This document shows positions 35,509 to 44,099 of a stretch of DNA of 64,000 nucleotides, piece by piece. A program made the position numbers and the translations under genes. Under the pieces are notes generated by a model. That model searched no databases. It saw only the letters and a list, made by a program, of their open reading frames with translations, and was not told the DNA's origin. The DNA comes from Uliginosibacterium gangwonense DSM 18521 (GTDB lineage Bacteria; Pseudomonadota; Gammaproteobacteria; Burkholderiales; Rhodocyclaceae): NCBI RefSeq assembly GCF_000373965.1, contig NZ_KB892864.1, positions 19,030 to 83,029 on the forward strand, in the 5' to 3' direction. The stretch's first letter is position 1; every line of letters starts with the position of its first letter.

Positions 35509-36705
35509 TTACTGGCCTGCGGCCATCGCCTTGGCGGCGGTGTCCAGCGCATCCTTGGGCTTGGCAGCGCCCGAGAAGGAATCAGCCAGCGCCTTGTCGA
35601 AGTATTTCCAGTAGTACTGCATTTCCGGGTTGTTAGGCATCACACCGCCGGTGAACACGCCTTCCATTGCCTTGCGGATATGTTCATCTTCATAGAAGCC
35701 CCAGAACAGCTCCTTGGAGGCGGGAATACCAAGCGGGCGGTACTTGTTGATGACTTGCAGGCCTTGCGGCGTAATGGCATTTTCCAGGAAGTCAAAGGCA
35801 GCCTTCTGGTTGGTCGACTTGGCACTCACCATCGCACCCACAACCCCCACAAAGGGGCGTGCAGCACGGCCACCGAAGTTGGGCAGCGGGGCAATGCCGT
35901 AGTTGATGTTGGCTTTCTTCAGGTCACCCCACAGCCATGGGCCCGTCACCAGAATCCCTAGCTTGCCATTCTTCATGGCTTCTTCCGCTTCCTTGGTCTG
36001 CATGGAGCCGGGGATAATCCCGTCCTTGACCAACGACATCGTGTATTCCAAACCCTTGAGCACGGTGGGCTGGTTCACACCCACCTGCTTGGGCAGGTAG
36101 TTGCCATTCATGTCACGGGAAAACACGTTCGCACCACCAGCAGCCAGCAGTGGCCAAGAGTAATAGGAGCTGCGCACGTCCCACGACATGGTGGTCACGC
36201 CCTTAGATTTGAGCTTCTGGTGCAAGGCGGGTAGGTCTTCGTAATTCTTGGGCGGTTCGGGCACCAGGTTCTTGTTATAAACCATGGTCAACACTTCCAC
36301 GGCGACCGGATAAGCCCACTGCTTGCCATTGGAAGTCAAAGCATCCCAAACGATCTGATACACATCGTCCTTCAAACGTGGCGAAGGATTGATCGGCAGT
36401 ATCCACCCCTTGCGGGCCCACTCACCAATGTGGTCATGCGGCCAGATGAAAATGTCCGGCCCCTTCAACCCCTTGGAGGCGGCTTCCTGGAACGCATCGG
36501 TCACGCGCTGGGAAGGCATGGTCACAGTCACCGGAATCCCGGTTCTGCGCGTGTAATCTTCAGCTACCTTGCGGAACCCGGCAGCAAAACTTTCATCGCC
36601 CGTCCAGATGGTCAGGCCGGGTTTGTCCGCCGCCCAAGCCGAGCCCAATGTACACATCGACAACCCGACTACCAGGCTGCGCAAACAAAATCTTCTGGAA
36701 AACAT
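35509..36705 (-). CDS. sugar ABC transporter substrate-binding protein (MalE/GanS type)
   Basis: 398 residues, signal peptide ending near SAWAAD (residue 26). Family 1 solute-binding fold: LTIWTGDE, GPDIFIWPHDHIGEWARKGWILPI, YPVAVEVLTMVYNKNLV and AMKNGKLGILVTGPWLWGDL match maltodextrin/galacto-oligosaccharide binding proteins. ATG at 36705 follows GGGGGAAGG. Divergent from a GH53 galactanase and sharing operator-like palindromes with it, so galacto-oligosaccharides are a reasonable ligand (inference). No permease or ATPase genes lie nearby. Confidence 0.87.
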   Translation of the reverse strand: MFSRRFCLRSLVVGLSMCTLGSAWAADKPGLTIWTGDESFAAGFRKVAEDYTRRTGIPVTVTMPSQRVTDAFQEAASKGLKGPDIFIWPHDHIGEWARKGWILPINPSPRLKDDVYQIVWDALTSNGKQWAYPVAVEVLTMVYNKNLVPEPPKNYEDLPALHQKLKSKGVTTMSWDVRSSYYSWPLLAAGGANVFSRDMNGNYLPKQVGVNQPTVLKGLEYTMSLVKDGIIPGSMQTKEAEEAMKNGKLGILVTGPWLWGDLKKANINYGIAPLPNFGGRAARPFVGVVGAMVSAKSTNQKAAFDFLENAITPQGLQVINKYRPLGIPASKELFWGFYEDEHIRKAMEGVFTGGVMPNNPEMQYYWKYFDKALADSFSGAAKPKDALDTAAKAMAAGQ

Positions 36706-36876
36706 CAACCTTCCCCCTCTTAATGAGTTGCCGCTCTTTACTTCATTGGCCCAACAACATCACGCATGTCAACAACAAGCGCATGCCACTAAATAACGAT
36801 TGCCTGTCTCGTTCTGACGATTGAGCAAAATGCCCGAAATGATGAACCAAAAAACGAAAACCAAACGTTCGTCTTG

Positions 36877-36890
36877 ATTAAACGTTTTAA
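36877..36890. promoter_or_regulatory. operator-like site upstream of the sugar-binding protein
   Basis: ATTAAACGTTTTAA shares the AAACGTTT core with the sites at 33283 and 37041. A weaker half-site, CCAAACGTTCG, lies at 36861-36871. These sit 156-185 bases upstream of the binding-protein start. Confidence 0.55.
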
Positions 36891-37040
36891 GCGAATTCAA
36901 GTCTGCCACGAATCAGTTTAGCGTCAAGAGAGGTTTACCGAACTATTTCACAAAAACATACAGATGCAGTTGCGTTTTTAACCAAATTTATCGTTTATGC
37001 TAGGCTGGCCTTAATTTTAAGGCGCTATTTATCAAAAATG

Positions 37041-37054
37041 ATTAAACGTTTAAT
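37041..37054. promoter_or_regulatory. perfect operator palindrome at GH53 gene 2
   Basis: ATTAAACGTTTAAT is a perfect 14-bp palindrome, 16 bases before the preferred ATG at 37071. A second perfect palindrome CCTTAATTTTAAGG is at 37009-37022. Repression by a LacI-type regulator would block transcription just after initiation. Confidence 0.65.
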
Positions 37055-37070
37055 TATTGGGGACAAAGCA

Positions 37071-38117
37071 ATGAAGTGGAGTGCTTGGACTGCTGGTAGC
37101 TTGGCGTGCCTGTGTATGCTGGGCATGGTCGCGTGTGGCGGCGGAGGTGGGAGCGGTAGCAGCAGTGACGGTAGTACAGGCACCCCAATTTCTAGCGTCG
37201 ACTTCGCCTATGGCGCAGACGTCAGTTGGGTCACGCAGGAGGAAGCCTCCAGCAAGGTGTTCTACAGCGCCAGCAATATCGCCACAGACCCTTTCGCGCT
37301 GCTCAAGAACCTGGGCACCAACGCCATCCGGCTACGCGTATGGGTCAACCCCAGCGATGGTTGGAATAACACCGCCGACACCCTGGCCAAAGCCAAACGC
37401 GCTGCAGCCCTGGGGCAACGCATCATGATCGACTTCCACTATAGCGATACCTGGGCTGATCCGGCTCACCAGACCAAACCCAGCGCTTGGGCCAACGACA
37501 GCTACGAGCAACTCAAGCTTGATGTCTATAACCACACCCATGATGTGCTCAATACGCTCAAAACCAATGGCATTACTGTCGAATGGGTACAGGTCGGGAA
37601 CGAGATCAACAGCGGCATGCTTTGGCCCGAGGGCAAGTACGATAATTTCCCACAGCTTGCGGGCCTGATCAACAGTGGCTACACGGCCGCCAAAGCGGTG
37701 TATCCCAACACCCAGGTTGTTATTCACCTGTCCAATGGATATGACAATTCCATGTATCGCTGGTTCTTTGACGGCATCAAGAATGCCGGGGCGAAGTGGG
37801 ATGTAATTGGCATGTCTCATTATCCCGACGCCGCATCGTGGTCCACTTACAACACCAACATCGCCACCAACATGACTGACATGGTTGCCCGTTACGGCAA
37901 ACCCATCATGGTGGCCGAAATCGGCATGGATTGGCAGCAGGCCAACGCTGCCAAGGCGATGATTGCCGACCTGATCTCCAAGGTTAAAGCCCAGGGCAGC
38001 TATGGCCTGGGGGTATTCTATTGGGAACCGGCGGCCTACCCGGGCTGGAACGGCTACCAGATGGGCGCCTTAAACAATTCTGGGCAGTTTACACAGGCAT
38101 TGGACGCCTACCACTAA
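37071..38117 (+). CDS. lipoprotein GH53 endo-beta-1,4-galactanase
   Basis: 348 residues. Lipoprotein signal ending LGMVAC (Cys22), then a Gly/Ser linker, then a GH53 domain with GADVSWV, NAIRLRVWVNPSDGW, acid/base Glu178 in VGNEINSG and nucleophile Glu283 in VAEIGMDW. A cell-surface or periplasmic-anchored galactanase complementing the secreted one at 32059. An upstream in-frame ATG at 37038 overlaps the operator; GGGGAC before 37071 supports the later start. Confidence 0.94.
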   Translation: MKWSAWTAGSLACLCMLGMVACGGGGGSGSSSDGSTGTPISSVDFAYGADVSWVTQEEASSKVFYSASNIATDPFALLKNLGTNAIRLRVWVNPSDGWNNTADTLAKAKRAAALGQRIMIDFHYSDTWADPAHQTKPSAWANDSYEQLKLDVYNHTHDVLNTLKTNGITVEWVQVGNEINSGMLWPEGKYDNFPQLAGLINSGYTAAKAVYPNTQVVIHLSNGYDNSMYRWFFDGIKNAGAKWDVIGMSHYPDAASWSTYNTNIATNMTDMVARYGKPIMVAEIGMDWQQANAAKAMIADLISKVKAQGSYGLGVFYWEPAAYPGWNGYQMGALNNSGQFTQALDAYH

Positions 38118-38183
38118 GCAGATCAGCACTTACGCTGCGCAAACTACATTACCATTCCTTTCTTTTGCAAAGGGAATGCGCTC

Positions 38184-39641
38184 ATGCTGCGCAGCGGCTT
38201 GTTTGCCATATTGATATGTTGCCTGGCTGGCCTCTACCCGCTGGCCGGGCAGGCGCAGGACCTGCCCACGACCGGGGCAAGCACACCACAGTGCAACTAC
38301 TGCCGTGAGAAGCTCCACACGCTGGCGGCATTGCGGCAAAGTCTGCCGAGTCAGTGGCTACTACAAATGGAGCATGAGCCCATATTCAATGGCGAAGTGC
38401 TGACCCTTGAAGCCGGGCAGAATCACCCCCAAACCGTACTGCTGGTGCATGGACTAGGACAAAACGGGCTGACAGACTGGGCAGATATCATTGGCCCGCT
38501 GGCGCAACGCTACCATGTGCTGAGCCTGGACCTGCCCGGTTTTGGCTATTCCAGCACCCCGGCAGGCAAGTATTCCCCCACCAATTATGCTCGGGTGTTA
38601 AGCTGGCTGCTCACCCGCCGTGCGCATGGCCCCGCGATTGTCGTGGGTCACTCAATGGGAGGCGCCGTTGCCCTACGGTTTGCCGCGACCTACCCGGCAC
38701 AGATCAGCAAGCTGGTGCTGGTGGATGCTGCAGGCATTTTGCAGCGTACATCCTTCGTCAAGCACACCGTTACCGGACGTCTCAATGGCGAAGGCATGCC
38801 GGATTTTCTGCGTGGATTGCTCGCACATGCCCGGGACGCCAGCGATACCGCGCTGGAAAAGGTGTTTGGCATGCCCGACCCGACCGCGCTGCTGAATGCC
38901 TCGGACGATGTATGGAGTACCGTACTGGGCTCGCGCAGCAACGCGAACGCAGCCATGGCGCTGGCGGAGGAAGATTTCACCCAGGCCATCTACACGCTCA
39001 GGCTCCCCACCCAGATCATCTGGGGTGAGGAGGACCCCATCGCCCCTCTACGCACCGGGCAGATGCTAGCAAGGCGCTTATCGTTGGCACAGTTACAAAC
39101 GCTTCCCGGAGTCGGCCACGTTCCCATGGAAGCAGGCAACCGGGATGCCTTCATGCGCCAACTCAATCTGGCGCTGGAACTCCCGCCCTTCCCTGCGCCA
39201 CCCCCTCCGCCACTGGGCACGGGCAAACCGGATCTCCAATGCAATGGCGAAACCGGCACCCACTATAGCGGGCAGTTTCGTGAAATTCGCCTGAATGGCT
39301 GCACGGCAGTACAATTGCGCGATTTGCAGGCGGAGCGTATCGTCATACGGGATTCCATTGTGCAAATGCTCAACGTGCAAGTTACTTCCGACAAGGTCGC
39401 CATCGACATCAGCAATTCCGAGCTGATTGCCACCGCCAGCGAAATCAGCGGGCAAACGGCCATCCATGCCGACAAAGTCCGCATGGATCTGGCAGGGGTC
39501 CAACTGAATGCGCGGGGAGAAGCCATTGAGGTGGAGCGTAGCTCGTACTTCGTTGCCTCGGCCTGCTCAGTACGCAGCAGCACTTACAGCGGCTACTGGC
39601 AAGGCAGCCGCACCGTGGCCGAGAGCACATTGCAACCATAA
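38184..39641 (+). CDS. secreted alpha/beta hydrolase with C-terminal beta-helix-like extension
   Basis: 485 residues. Signal peptide (about 1-25), a CNYC pair near residue 37, then an alpha/beta-hydrolase domain (about 65-335) with VHGLG oxyanion region, nucleophile Ser157 in GHSMGG, Asp in WGEEDPIAP and His in GVGHVPM. A proline linker near 343-352 leads to about 130 residues of short alternating beta-strand motifs ending the protein, which look like a parallel beta-helix or carbohydrate-binding part. Substrate unknown. Its stop overlaps the AraC-type start by one base. Confidence 0.75.
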   Translation: MLRSGLFAILICCLAGLYPLAGQAQDLPTTGASTPQCNYCREKLHTLAALRQSLPSQWLLQMEHEPIFNGEVLTLEAGQNHPQTVLLVHGLGQNGLTDWADIIGPLAQRYHVLSLDLPGFGYSSTPAGKYSPTNYARVLSWLLTRRAHGPAIVVGHSMGGAVALRFAATYPAQISKLVLVDAAGILQRTSFVKHTVTGRLNGEGMPDFLRGLLAHARDASDTALEKVFGMPDPTALLNASDDVWSTVLGSRSNANAAMALAEEDFTQAIYTLRLPTQIIWGEEDPIAPLRTGQMLARRLSLAQLQTLPGVGHVPMEAGNRDAFMRQLNLALELPPFPAPPPPPLGTGKPDLQCNGETGTHYSGQFREIRLNGCTAVQLRDLQAERIVIRDSIVQMLNVQVTSDKVAIDISNSELIATASEISGQTAIHADKVRMDLAGVQLNARGEAIEVERSSYFVASACSVRSSTYSGYWQGSRTVAESTLQP

Positions 39642-40486
39642 TGCCCCAAGCATCATCACCCCCAACCCATCGCTTCTGGCGCCACAAGGCCCTTGCTTTT
39701 GCGCAGAGCCGTTGCGCACGTGACAGCACCGCATGCTATGCACCTCATACACATACAGCATTCTCGATTGGGGCTGTAGATGGGGGCAGTTCGGTGTTTA
39801 GCCACGGCTTGCACAAGCAGCGCCTGGAACGTGGCGATGTGGTGTTCATCCCGGCTGGAGAGGTGCACGCCTGCAACCCGGAAAACGCAGCCGCCTGGTG
39901 TTACCAGATGCTTTATCTGGACGAAAACTGGCTGGAGCAGGTAGTGGGCGAACTCGCCCAGCTTGATGCCATTGCCCTGACCCAGGCAGGTGGAGACAAA
40001 CCGCCCCAGCAGATTCATGCCGGGCTCACGGCCCTGAATGCCTGCCTGTTTGGTGCCACCACGCTTGCCGACAAGGAAGCTGCCCTGGTCTGCTTCGCCG
40101 CCGAGACCTTCAGCCCTGCGCAAGCACTCTACGCGGCTGCGGATTCCAGCATCAAGCCGCCCCGGCTGGAGGCCGTCAAAACCCTGATCCTGGACCGATG
40201 CAGCGAGCATCTTCCCTTGGAAACATTGGCCGAAACGGCTGGCATGAGCCGCTATCACTTCATTCGTGCCTTCCAGCGCAGCGTGGGGATGACGCCGCAT
40301 GCCTGGCAACTGGATGCGCGCATCAACCGTGCGCGTGCTCTGCTTGAGCAAGGCATGCCGTTAGCGCAGATTGCCCTCACGCTGGGTTTTGCGGATCAGG
40401 CCCATTTCCAGCGCGCCTTCAAGCAACGCGTGGCCGTCACCCCCAACCAGTACCGGCGCAATATCCTTCAATACCCGGCAAGCTGA
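39641..40486 (+). CDS. AraC family transcriptional regulator
   Basis: 281 residues. N-terminal cupin-like sensing domain with PHTHTAFSIG and RGDVVFIPAGEVHACNP; C-terminal double helix-turn-helix (LETLAETAGMSRYHFIRAFQRSVGMTPHAWQ and IALTLGFADQAHFQRAFKQ). The following LysE-type exporter, 43 bases downstream, is the usual partner and target of this AraC subgroup. Confidence 0.9.
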   Translation: MPQASSPPTHRFWRHKALAFAQSRCARDSTACYAPHTHTAFSIGAVDGGSSVFSHGLHKQRLERGDVVFIPAGEVHACNPENAAAWCYQMLYLDENWLEQVVGELAQLDAIALTQAGGDKPPQQIHAGLTALNACLFGATTLADKEAALVCFAAETFSPAQALYAAADSSIKPPRLEAVKTLILDRCSEHLPLETLAETAGMSRYHFIRAFQRSVGMTPHAWQLDARINRARALLEQGMPLAQIALTLGFADQAHFQRAFKQRVAVTPNQYRRNILQYPAS

Positions 40487-40529
40487 TGAGGCCAAGCTGG
40501 CGGCTTTCTGCTTCACGAAAGTCTGCCCA

Positions 40530-41159
40530 ATGTCCCTGCATACCCAATTCCTCCTTGTGGCCAGCGCCCATTTCCTTGCCCTGCTCAGCCCTGGGCCGGA
40601 TTTCTTCCTTATCCTGCGCAGTGCTTTGCGCCACGGTTTCCGCATGGCCAGTGGCGTGTGTGCTGGCATCGCATTTGCCAATGGCATTTTCATCGCGTTT
40701 GCCGTCATGGGCGTGAGCCTGTTGAGCGCATACCCACTGATCTTTGTCATCCTGAAGTGGGCGGGCTGTCTCTATCTGGCCTGGCTGGGGTGGGTCTTTC
40801 TACGCGCGCCCTTCGCAACCAGTTGGCAGGCCAAAATATCCAATCAGGTAGGCCGCGCTACCCTTTGGTGGCAAGAGTTTGGCGCGGGCTTCCTCTCCGG
40901 CATCCTCAACCCGAAGAATTCGCTGTTCTACGTCAGCCTGTTTACACTTGTCATCCAGCACGATACCCCGCTGATCATCCAGTCTGGATACGGGCTGTGG
41001 ATGTTTGCCATCGTGCTGTTGTGGGACCTGTGCGTGGCCTGGGCGGTCGGCCATCCGCGCGTCATGGCGCGCCTGGAACGCCATCTGCGCGGTTTGGAAA
41101 AACTCACCGGGGTAGCGCTTTTCACCGTTGCCGCCAGCATCGCTCTGGCAACCCGATAA
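40530..41159 (+). CDS. LysE/RhtB family exporter
   Basis: 209 residues, six hydrophobic helices, family motifs LLSPGPDFFLILRSALRHGFR and SGILNPKNSLFYVSLF. Likely an amino-acid exporter under the AraC-type regulator upstream. Only distantly similar to the LysE paralogue at 14446. Confidence 0.87.
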   Translation: MSLHTQFLLVASAHFLALLSPGPDFFLILRSALRHGFRMASGVCAGIAFANGIFIAFAVMGVSLLSAYPLIFVILKWAGCLYLAWLGWVFLRAPFATSWQAKISNQVGRATLWWQEFGAGFLSGILNPKNSLFYVSLFTLVIQHDTPLIIQSGYGLWMFAIVLLWDLCVAWAVGHPRVMARLERHLRGLEKLTGVALFTVAASIALATR

Positions 41160-41225
41160 ACGCAGCCACCCCCTTAAGCAAACCCATTGCGCTGCCAGAG
41201 CGAGGCGGCTACACTTTTCCCTGTC

Positions 41226-41382
41226 CGCATGACTGACGCTAATCGGGGAGCGACACCCCAGGGGAGTGCGGAACCATCGGGTAACCGCTGGAGAAGCCGC
41301 GCGTCTGGGCGAGTTCCTTGCCGATCAGGCAAAGGCGCCCCGGCGTGCACACCTGATCGGCCAACTCATTTAGCAGTTGGAG
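41226..41382 (+). ncRNA. probable ZTP (pfl) riboswitch in the glyA leader
   Basis: The leader contains GACTGACGC (41231-41239), GGGGAGCG (41245-41252) and, farther on, CCGCGCGTCTGGGC (41297-41310). This is the order of conserved blocks known for ZTP-sensing pfl RNAs, which often precede folate and purine genes including glyA. An expression platform follows: a 10-bp stem GCCGATCAGG/CCTGATCGGC (41320-41329/41352-41361) shares base 41361 with a second hairpin CCAACT/AGTTGG (41361-41366/41375-41380) that buries part of the GGAG ribosome site (41379-41382). A translational switch is inferred. Confidence 0.6.
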
Positions 41383-41388
41383 ATCGCC

Positions 41389-42630
41389 ATGCAATTCCTC
41401 TCATCCCTTCCGATGTTCGATCCTGCACTCGCCGCCCTACTTCAGGCTGAAGAAGAAAAACAGCGCGACAGCATCCGCCTGATCGCCTCCGAGAACTTCG
41501 CCTCAGCCGCCGTGCGCGAAGCCTGTGGCTCAGTCCTTACCAACAAGTATTCCGAAGGTTACCCCGGTGCCCGTTATTACGAGGGGCAACAGATTGTCGA
41601 TCAGGTCGAGCGGCTCGCAATGGCTCGTGCCCGCCTGATCTTCAATGCCGAACACGTCAACGTGCAGCCCTACTCCGGCTCGCCTGCCAACTTGGCTGCC
41701 TACTTGGCCTTTGTACGCCCTGGTGACACGGTGATGGGCATGCGGCTTGCCCACGGCGGGCATCTAACCCACGGTTCCCGGGCCTCCATCACCGGCAAAT
41801 ACTGGAACATTGCCTCCTATGAGCTGGACCCGCACACGGGGCTGCTCGACTACGACCTGATTCGCACCAAGGCCCTGCAACATCGGCCCAAGCTGCTCAT
41901 TGCCGGGCACTCGGCCTACCCCCGTCAGCTTGATTTCGCGGCTTTCCGCAAGATTGCCGATGAAATCGGCGCCCCTTTGCTGGTCGATATGGCCCACATC
42001 GCCGGGCTGGTAGCAGGTGGTGCGCACCCCTCACCGATACCTTACGCTGACGTGGTAACCACCACCACGCACAAGACGCTGCGCGGCCCACGTGGCGCCA
42101 TGATCATGTGCCGCGCCGAACACGCCAGCAAGATCGACAAGGCCGTGTTCCCCGGCCTGCAAGGTGGCCCGCACAACAATACCACCGCTGCCATCGCGGT
42201 CGCCCTGCACGAAGCCGCCCAACCGGATTTTGCCGAATACGCTAAGCAATGCGTGCTCAACGCCCAGGCGCTGGGCCGTGGCCTGCTTGAACGTGGCTTT
42301 ACCCTGGTGACCGGCGGCACAGACAACCACCTGTTGCTGATCGACCTGCGCAAGAAAGGGCTACCCGGCAAAGCCGTCGCCGAAGCACTGGACCGGGCGG
42401 GACTGGTGGCTAACTACAACAGCGTGCCTTGGGATGACCGCCCCCCGCAAGACCCCTCCGGCATCCGTCTGGGTTCCCCGGCAATGACGACACGAGGCTT
42501 TGGCGAAAAGGAATTCCTCCAGATCGCAGAATGGATCGACCGCATCGTCGCCTCGGGCCTGGATGATGTAACCATCTTCCAGGTTGGTGGTGAAGTGCGT
42601 GAGCTGTGCCGCAGCTTCCCAATGCCCTGA
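41389..42630 (+). CDS. glyA: serine hydroxymethyltransferase
   Basis: 413 residues; converts serine and tetrahydrofolate to glycine and methylene-THF. PLP motifs are intact: LIASENFAS near 30, YPGARYYEG near 58, VDMAHIAGLVAGG near 200 and the lysine motif TTTTHKTLRGPRGA near 225. The ATG at 41389 has GGAG seven bases upstream. Regulation by the leader RNA fits its place in one-carbon metabolism. Confidence 0.96.
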   Translation: MQFLSSLPMFDPALAALLQAEEEKQRDSIRLIASENFASAAVREACGSVLTNKYSEGYPGARYYEGQQIVDQVERLAMARARLIFNAEHVNVQPYSGSPANLAAYLAFVRPGDTVMGMRLAHGGHLTHGSRASITGKYWNIASYELDPHTGLLDYDLIRTKALQHRPKLLIAGHSAYPRQLDFAAFRKIADEIGAPLLVDMAHIAGLVAGGAHPSPIPYADVVTTTTHKTLRGPRGAMIMCRAEHASKIDKAVFPGLQGGPHNNTTAAIAVALHEAAQPDFAEYAKQCVLNAQALGRGLLERGFTLVTGGTDNHLLLIDLRKKGLPGKAVAEALDRAGLVANYNSVPWDDRPPQDPSGIRLGSPAMTTRGFGEKEFLQIAEWIDRIVASGLDDVTIFQVGGEVRELCRSFPMP

Positions 42631-42650
42631 GCATCAGAGCTTTCTCAAAC

Positions 42651-42679
42651 AAAAACGCCACCTTTACGGTGGCGTTTTT
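42651..42679. terminator. bidirectional terminator between glyA and the binding-protein gene
   Basis: Perfect 12-bp stem AAAAACGCCACC/GGTGGCGTTTTT with a 5-base loop; A and T tracts serve both strands. Confidence 0.92.
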
Positions 42680-42699
42680 ACTCCTGATTTCAGGCCGAA

Positions 42700-43881
42700 T
42701 TACTGCTTGCCGCCGATGGTCTCCATCACACTCCATTTGCCTTTGACGACCTTGTAGACCGTAATACCGCCGTCCTTGATATTGCCTTGTTCGTCATACC
42801 CCAGATGCGGGGTAGTGACACCGGCATAATCAATGGCATGCAACACCGGCAGGTATTTTTGCGCATCAACCGAATCAGCCTTGAGCATGGCGGCAATCAT
42901 GGCCCGCGTAGCATCATAGCCATAGGGAGAATAGATTTCCATTTCGCCATACTTGGCTTTGAAACGGTTCTCGAAATCCACCCCGCCAGGCATTTTGTCC
43001 AGCGGCAGACCTGCCAACGAGGCAATCGTCCCCTCTGCATCCGGCCCGGCCAGCTTGAGGAAGGTATCCGAGCGGGTCATTTCGCCGGAGACCAAGGGCA
43101 CGGAAATTCCCAAGCGGTTCTTCTGTTGCACCAGCAAACCCGACTGCGCATCGGCGCCACCGTAGAAAATGACATCCGGTTTGACTGACTTGATGGAAGT
43201 CAGAATCGAAGTGAAATCCGTGGCCTTGTCTGTGGTGTACTCCCGCTTGATGATCTGCCCGCCGGCAGCCTTGGCAGCTTTTTCGAACTCATCTGCCAGC
43301 CCCTGACCATAGGCGCTGCGGTCATCAATGATCGCGATCTTCGACGCCTTGAGCGTCTTGACCACAAAGCTGCCCATCACCGAACCTTGTTGGGTATCAG
43401 AGGTCATGGAACGGAAGGCACTCTTGATCCCCTGCTGGGTATAGCCCGGAGCCGTGGCCATGGCAATCTGCGGGATGCCTGCCGAGGCGTAGATCTTGGA
43501 GGCGGGAATCGAGGTGCCGGAATTGAAGTGCCCGATCATCCCGGCCACCTTGGCGTCCACAATCTTCTGCGCGACCTGGGTGGCCGAGCGCGGGTCAGCC
43601 ATATCGTCTTCGGCCAGCAATTCAAAACGCACCGCTTTGCCACCAATTACCGGTTTGGCAGCGTTGGCGTCATCAATCGCCATCTGCACCCCATTCTGGT
43701 AGCCCTTGCCATAGTGTGCCTGTGGCCCGGTCAGCGGGGCAGAGAAACCCAATCGAACGACCTCGGCATCTGTCCCGGAAGAGGATGCAGCGGTGGAGGA
43801 TTTGTCAGCGTTGTTGCAGCCCACCAGGAGCACAGAGAGCAGCACCGTGAGCGAGGCGAGTCGGAATCGAGATGGTTTCAT
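42700..43881 (-). CDS. branched-chain amino-acid-type (LivJ-like) binding lipoprotein
   Basis: 393 residues. The signal ends in a lipobox-like VGC near Cys21, followed by a Ser/Ala-rich linker. The type I periplasmic-binding fold shows RLGFSAPLTGPQAHYGKGYQNGVQMAIDDANA, GHFNSGTSIPASKIYASAGI and YSPYGYDATRAM, typical of LivJ/LivK. Anchoring as a lipoprotein is unusual for Gram-negative LivJ but not unknown. ATG at 43881 is preferred to an upstream frame extension to 43917. No liv permease genes are adjacent. Confidence 0.87.
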   Translation of the reverse strand: MKPSRFRLASLTVLLSVLLVGCNNADKSSTAASSSGTDAEVVRLGFSAPLTGPQAHYGKGYQNGVQMAIDDANAAKPVIGGKAVRFELLAEDDMADPRSATQVAQKIVDAKVAGMIGHFNSGTSIPASKIYASAGIPQIAMATAPGYTQQGIKSAFRSMTSDTQQGSVMGSFVVKTLKASKIAIIDDRSAYGQGLADEFEKAAKAAGGQIIKREYTTDKATDFTSILTSIKSVKPDVIFYGGADAQSGLLVQQKNRLGISVPLVSGEMTRSDTFLKLAGPDAEGTIASLAGLPLDKMPGGVDFENRFKAKYGEMEIYSPYGYDATRAMIAAMLKADSVDAQKYLPVLHAIDYAGVTTPHLGYDEQGNIKDGGITVYKVVKGKWSVMETIGGKQ

Positions 43882-44099
43882 GAACAGAACCTGGTAAAGA
43901 GATGGCCGGTAACACAATCCTACATATTAACCTGATACCCCAAAAAATGGATCGAACCACCTTACTTCACAATAACTATTTATATGAAATGGTTTTCCGC
44001 CCGTCAGAATAAGGATGCCGAATAGTCAGATAAATCTATAACGCAATCGCGGCCCCTGCACACAATGGCGCCCATTTCCCTGGACTGAATTGGCTCTAC

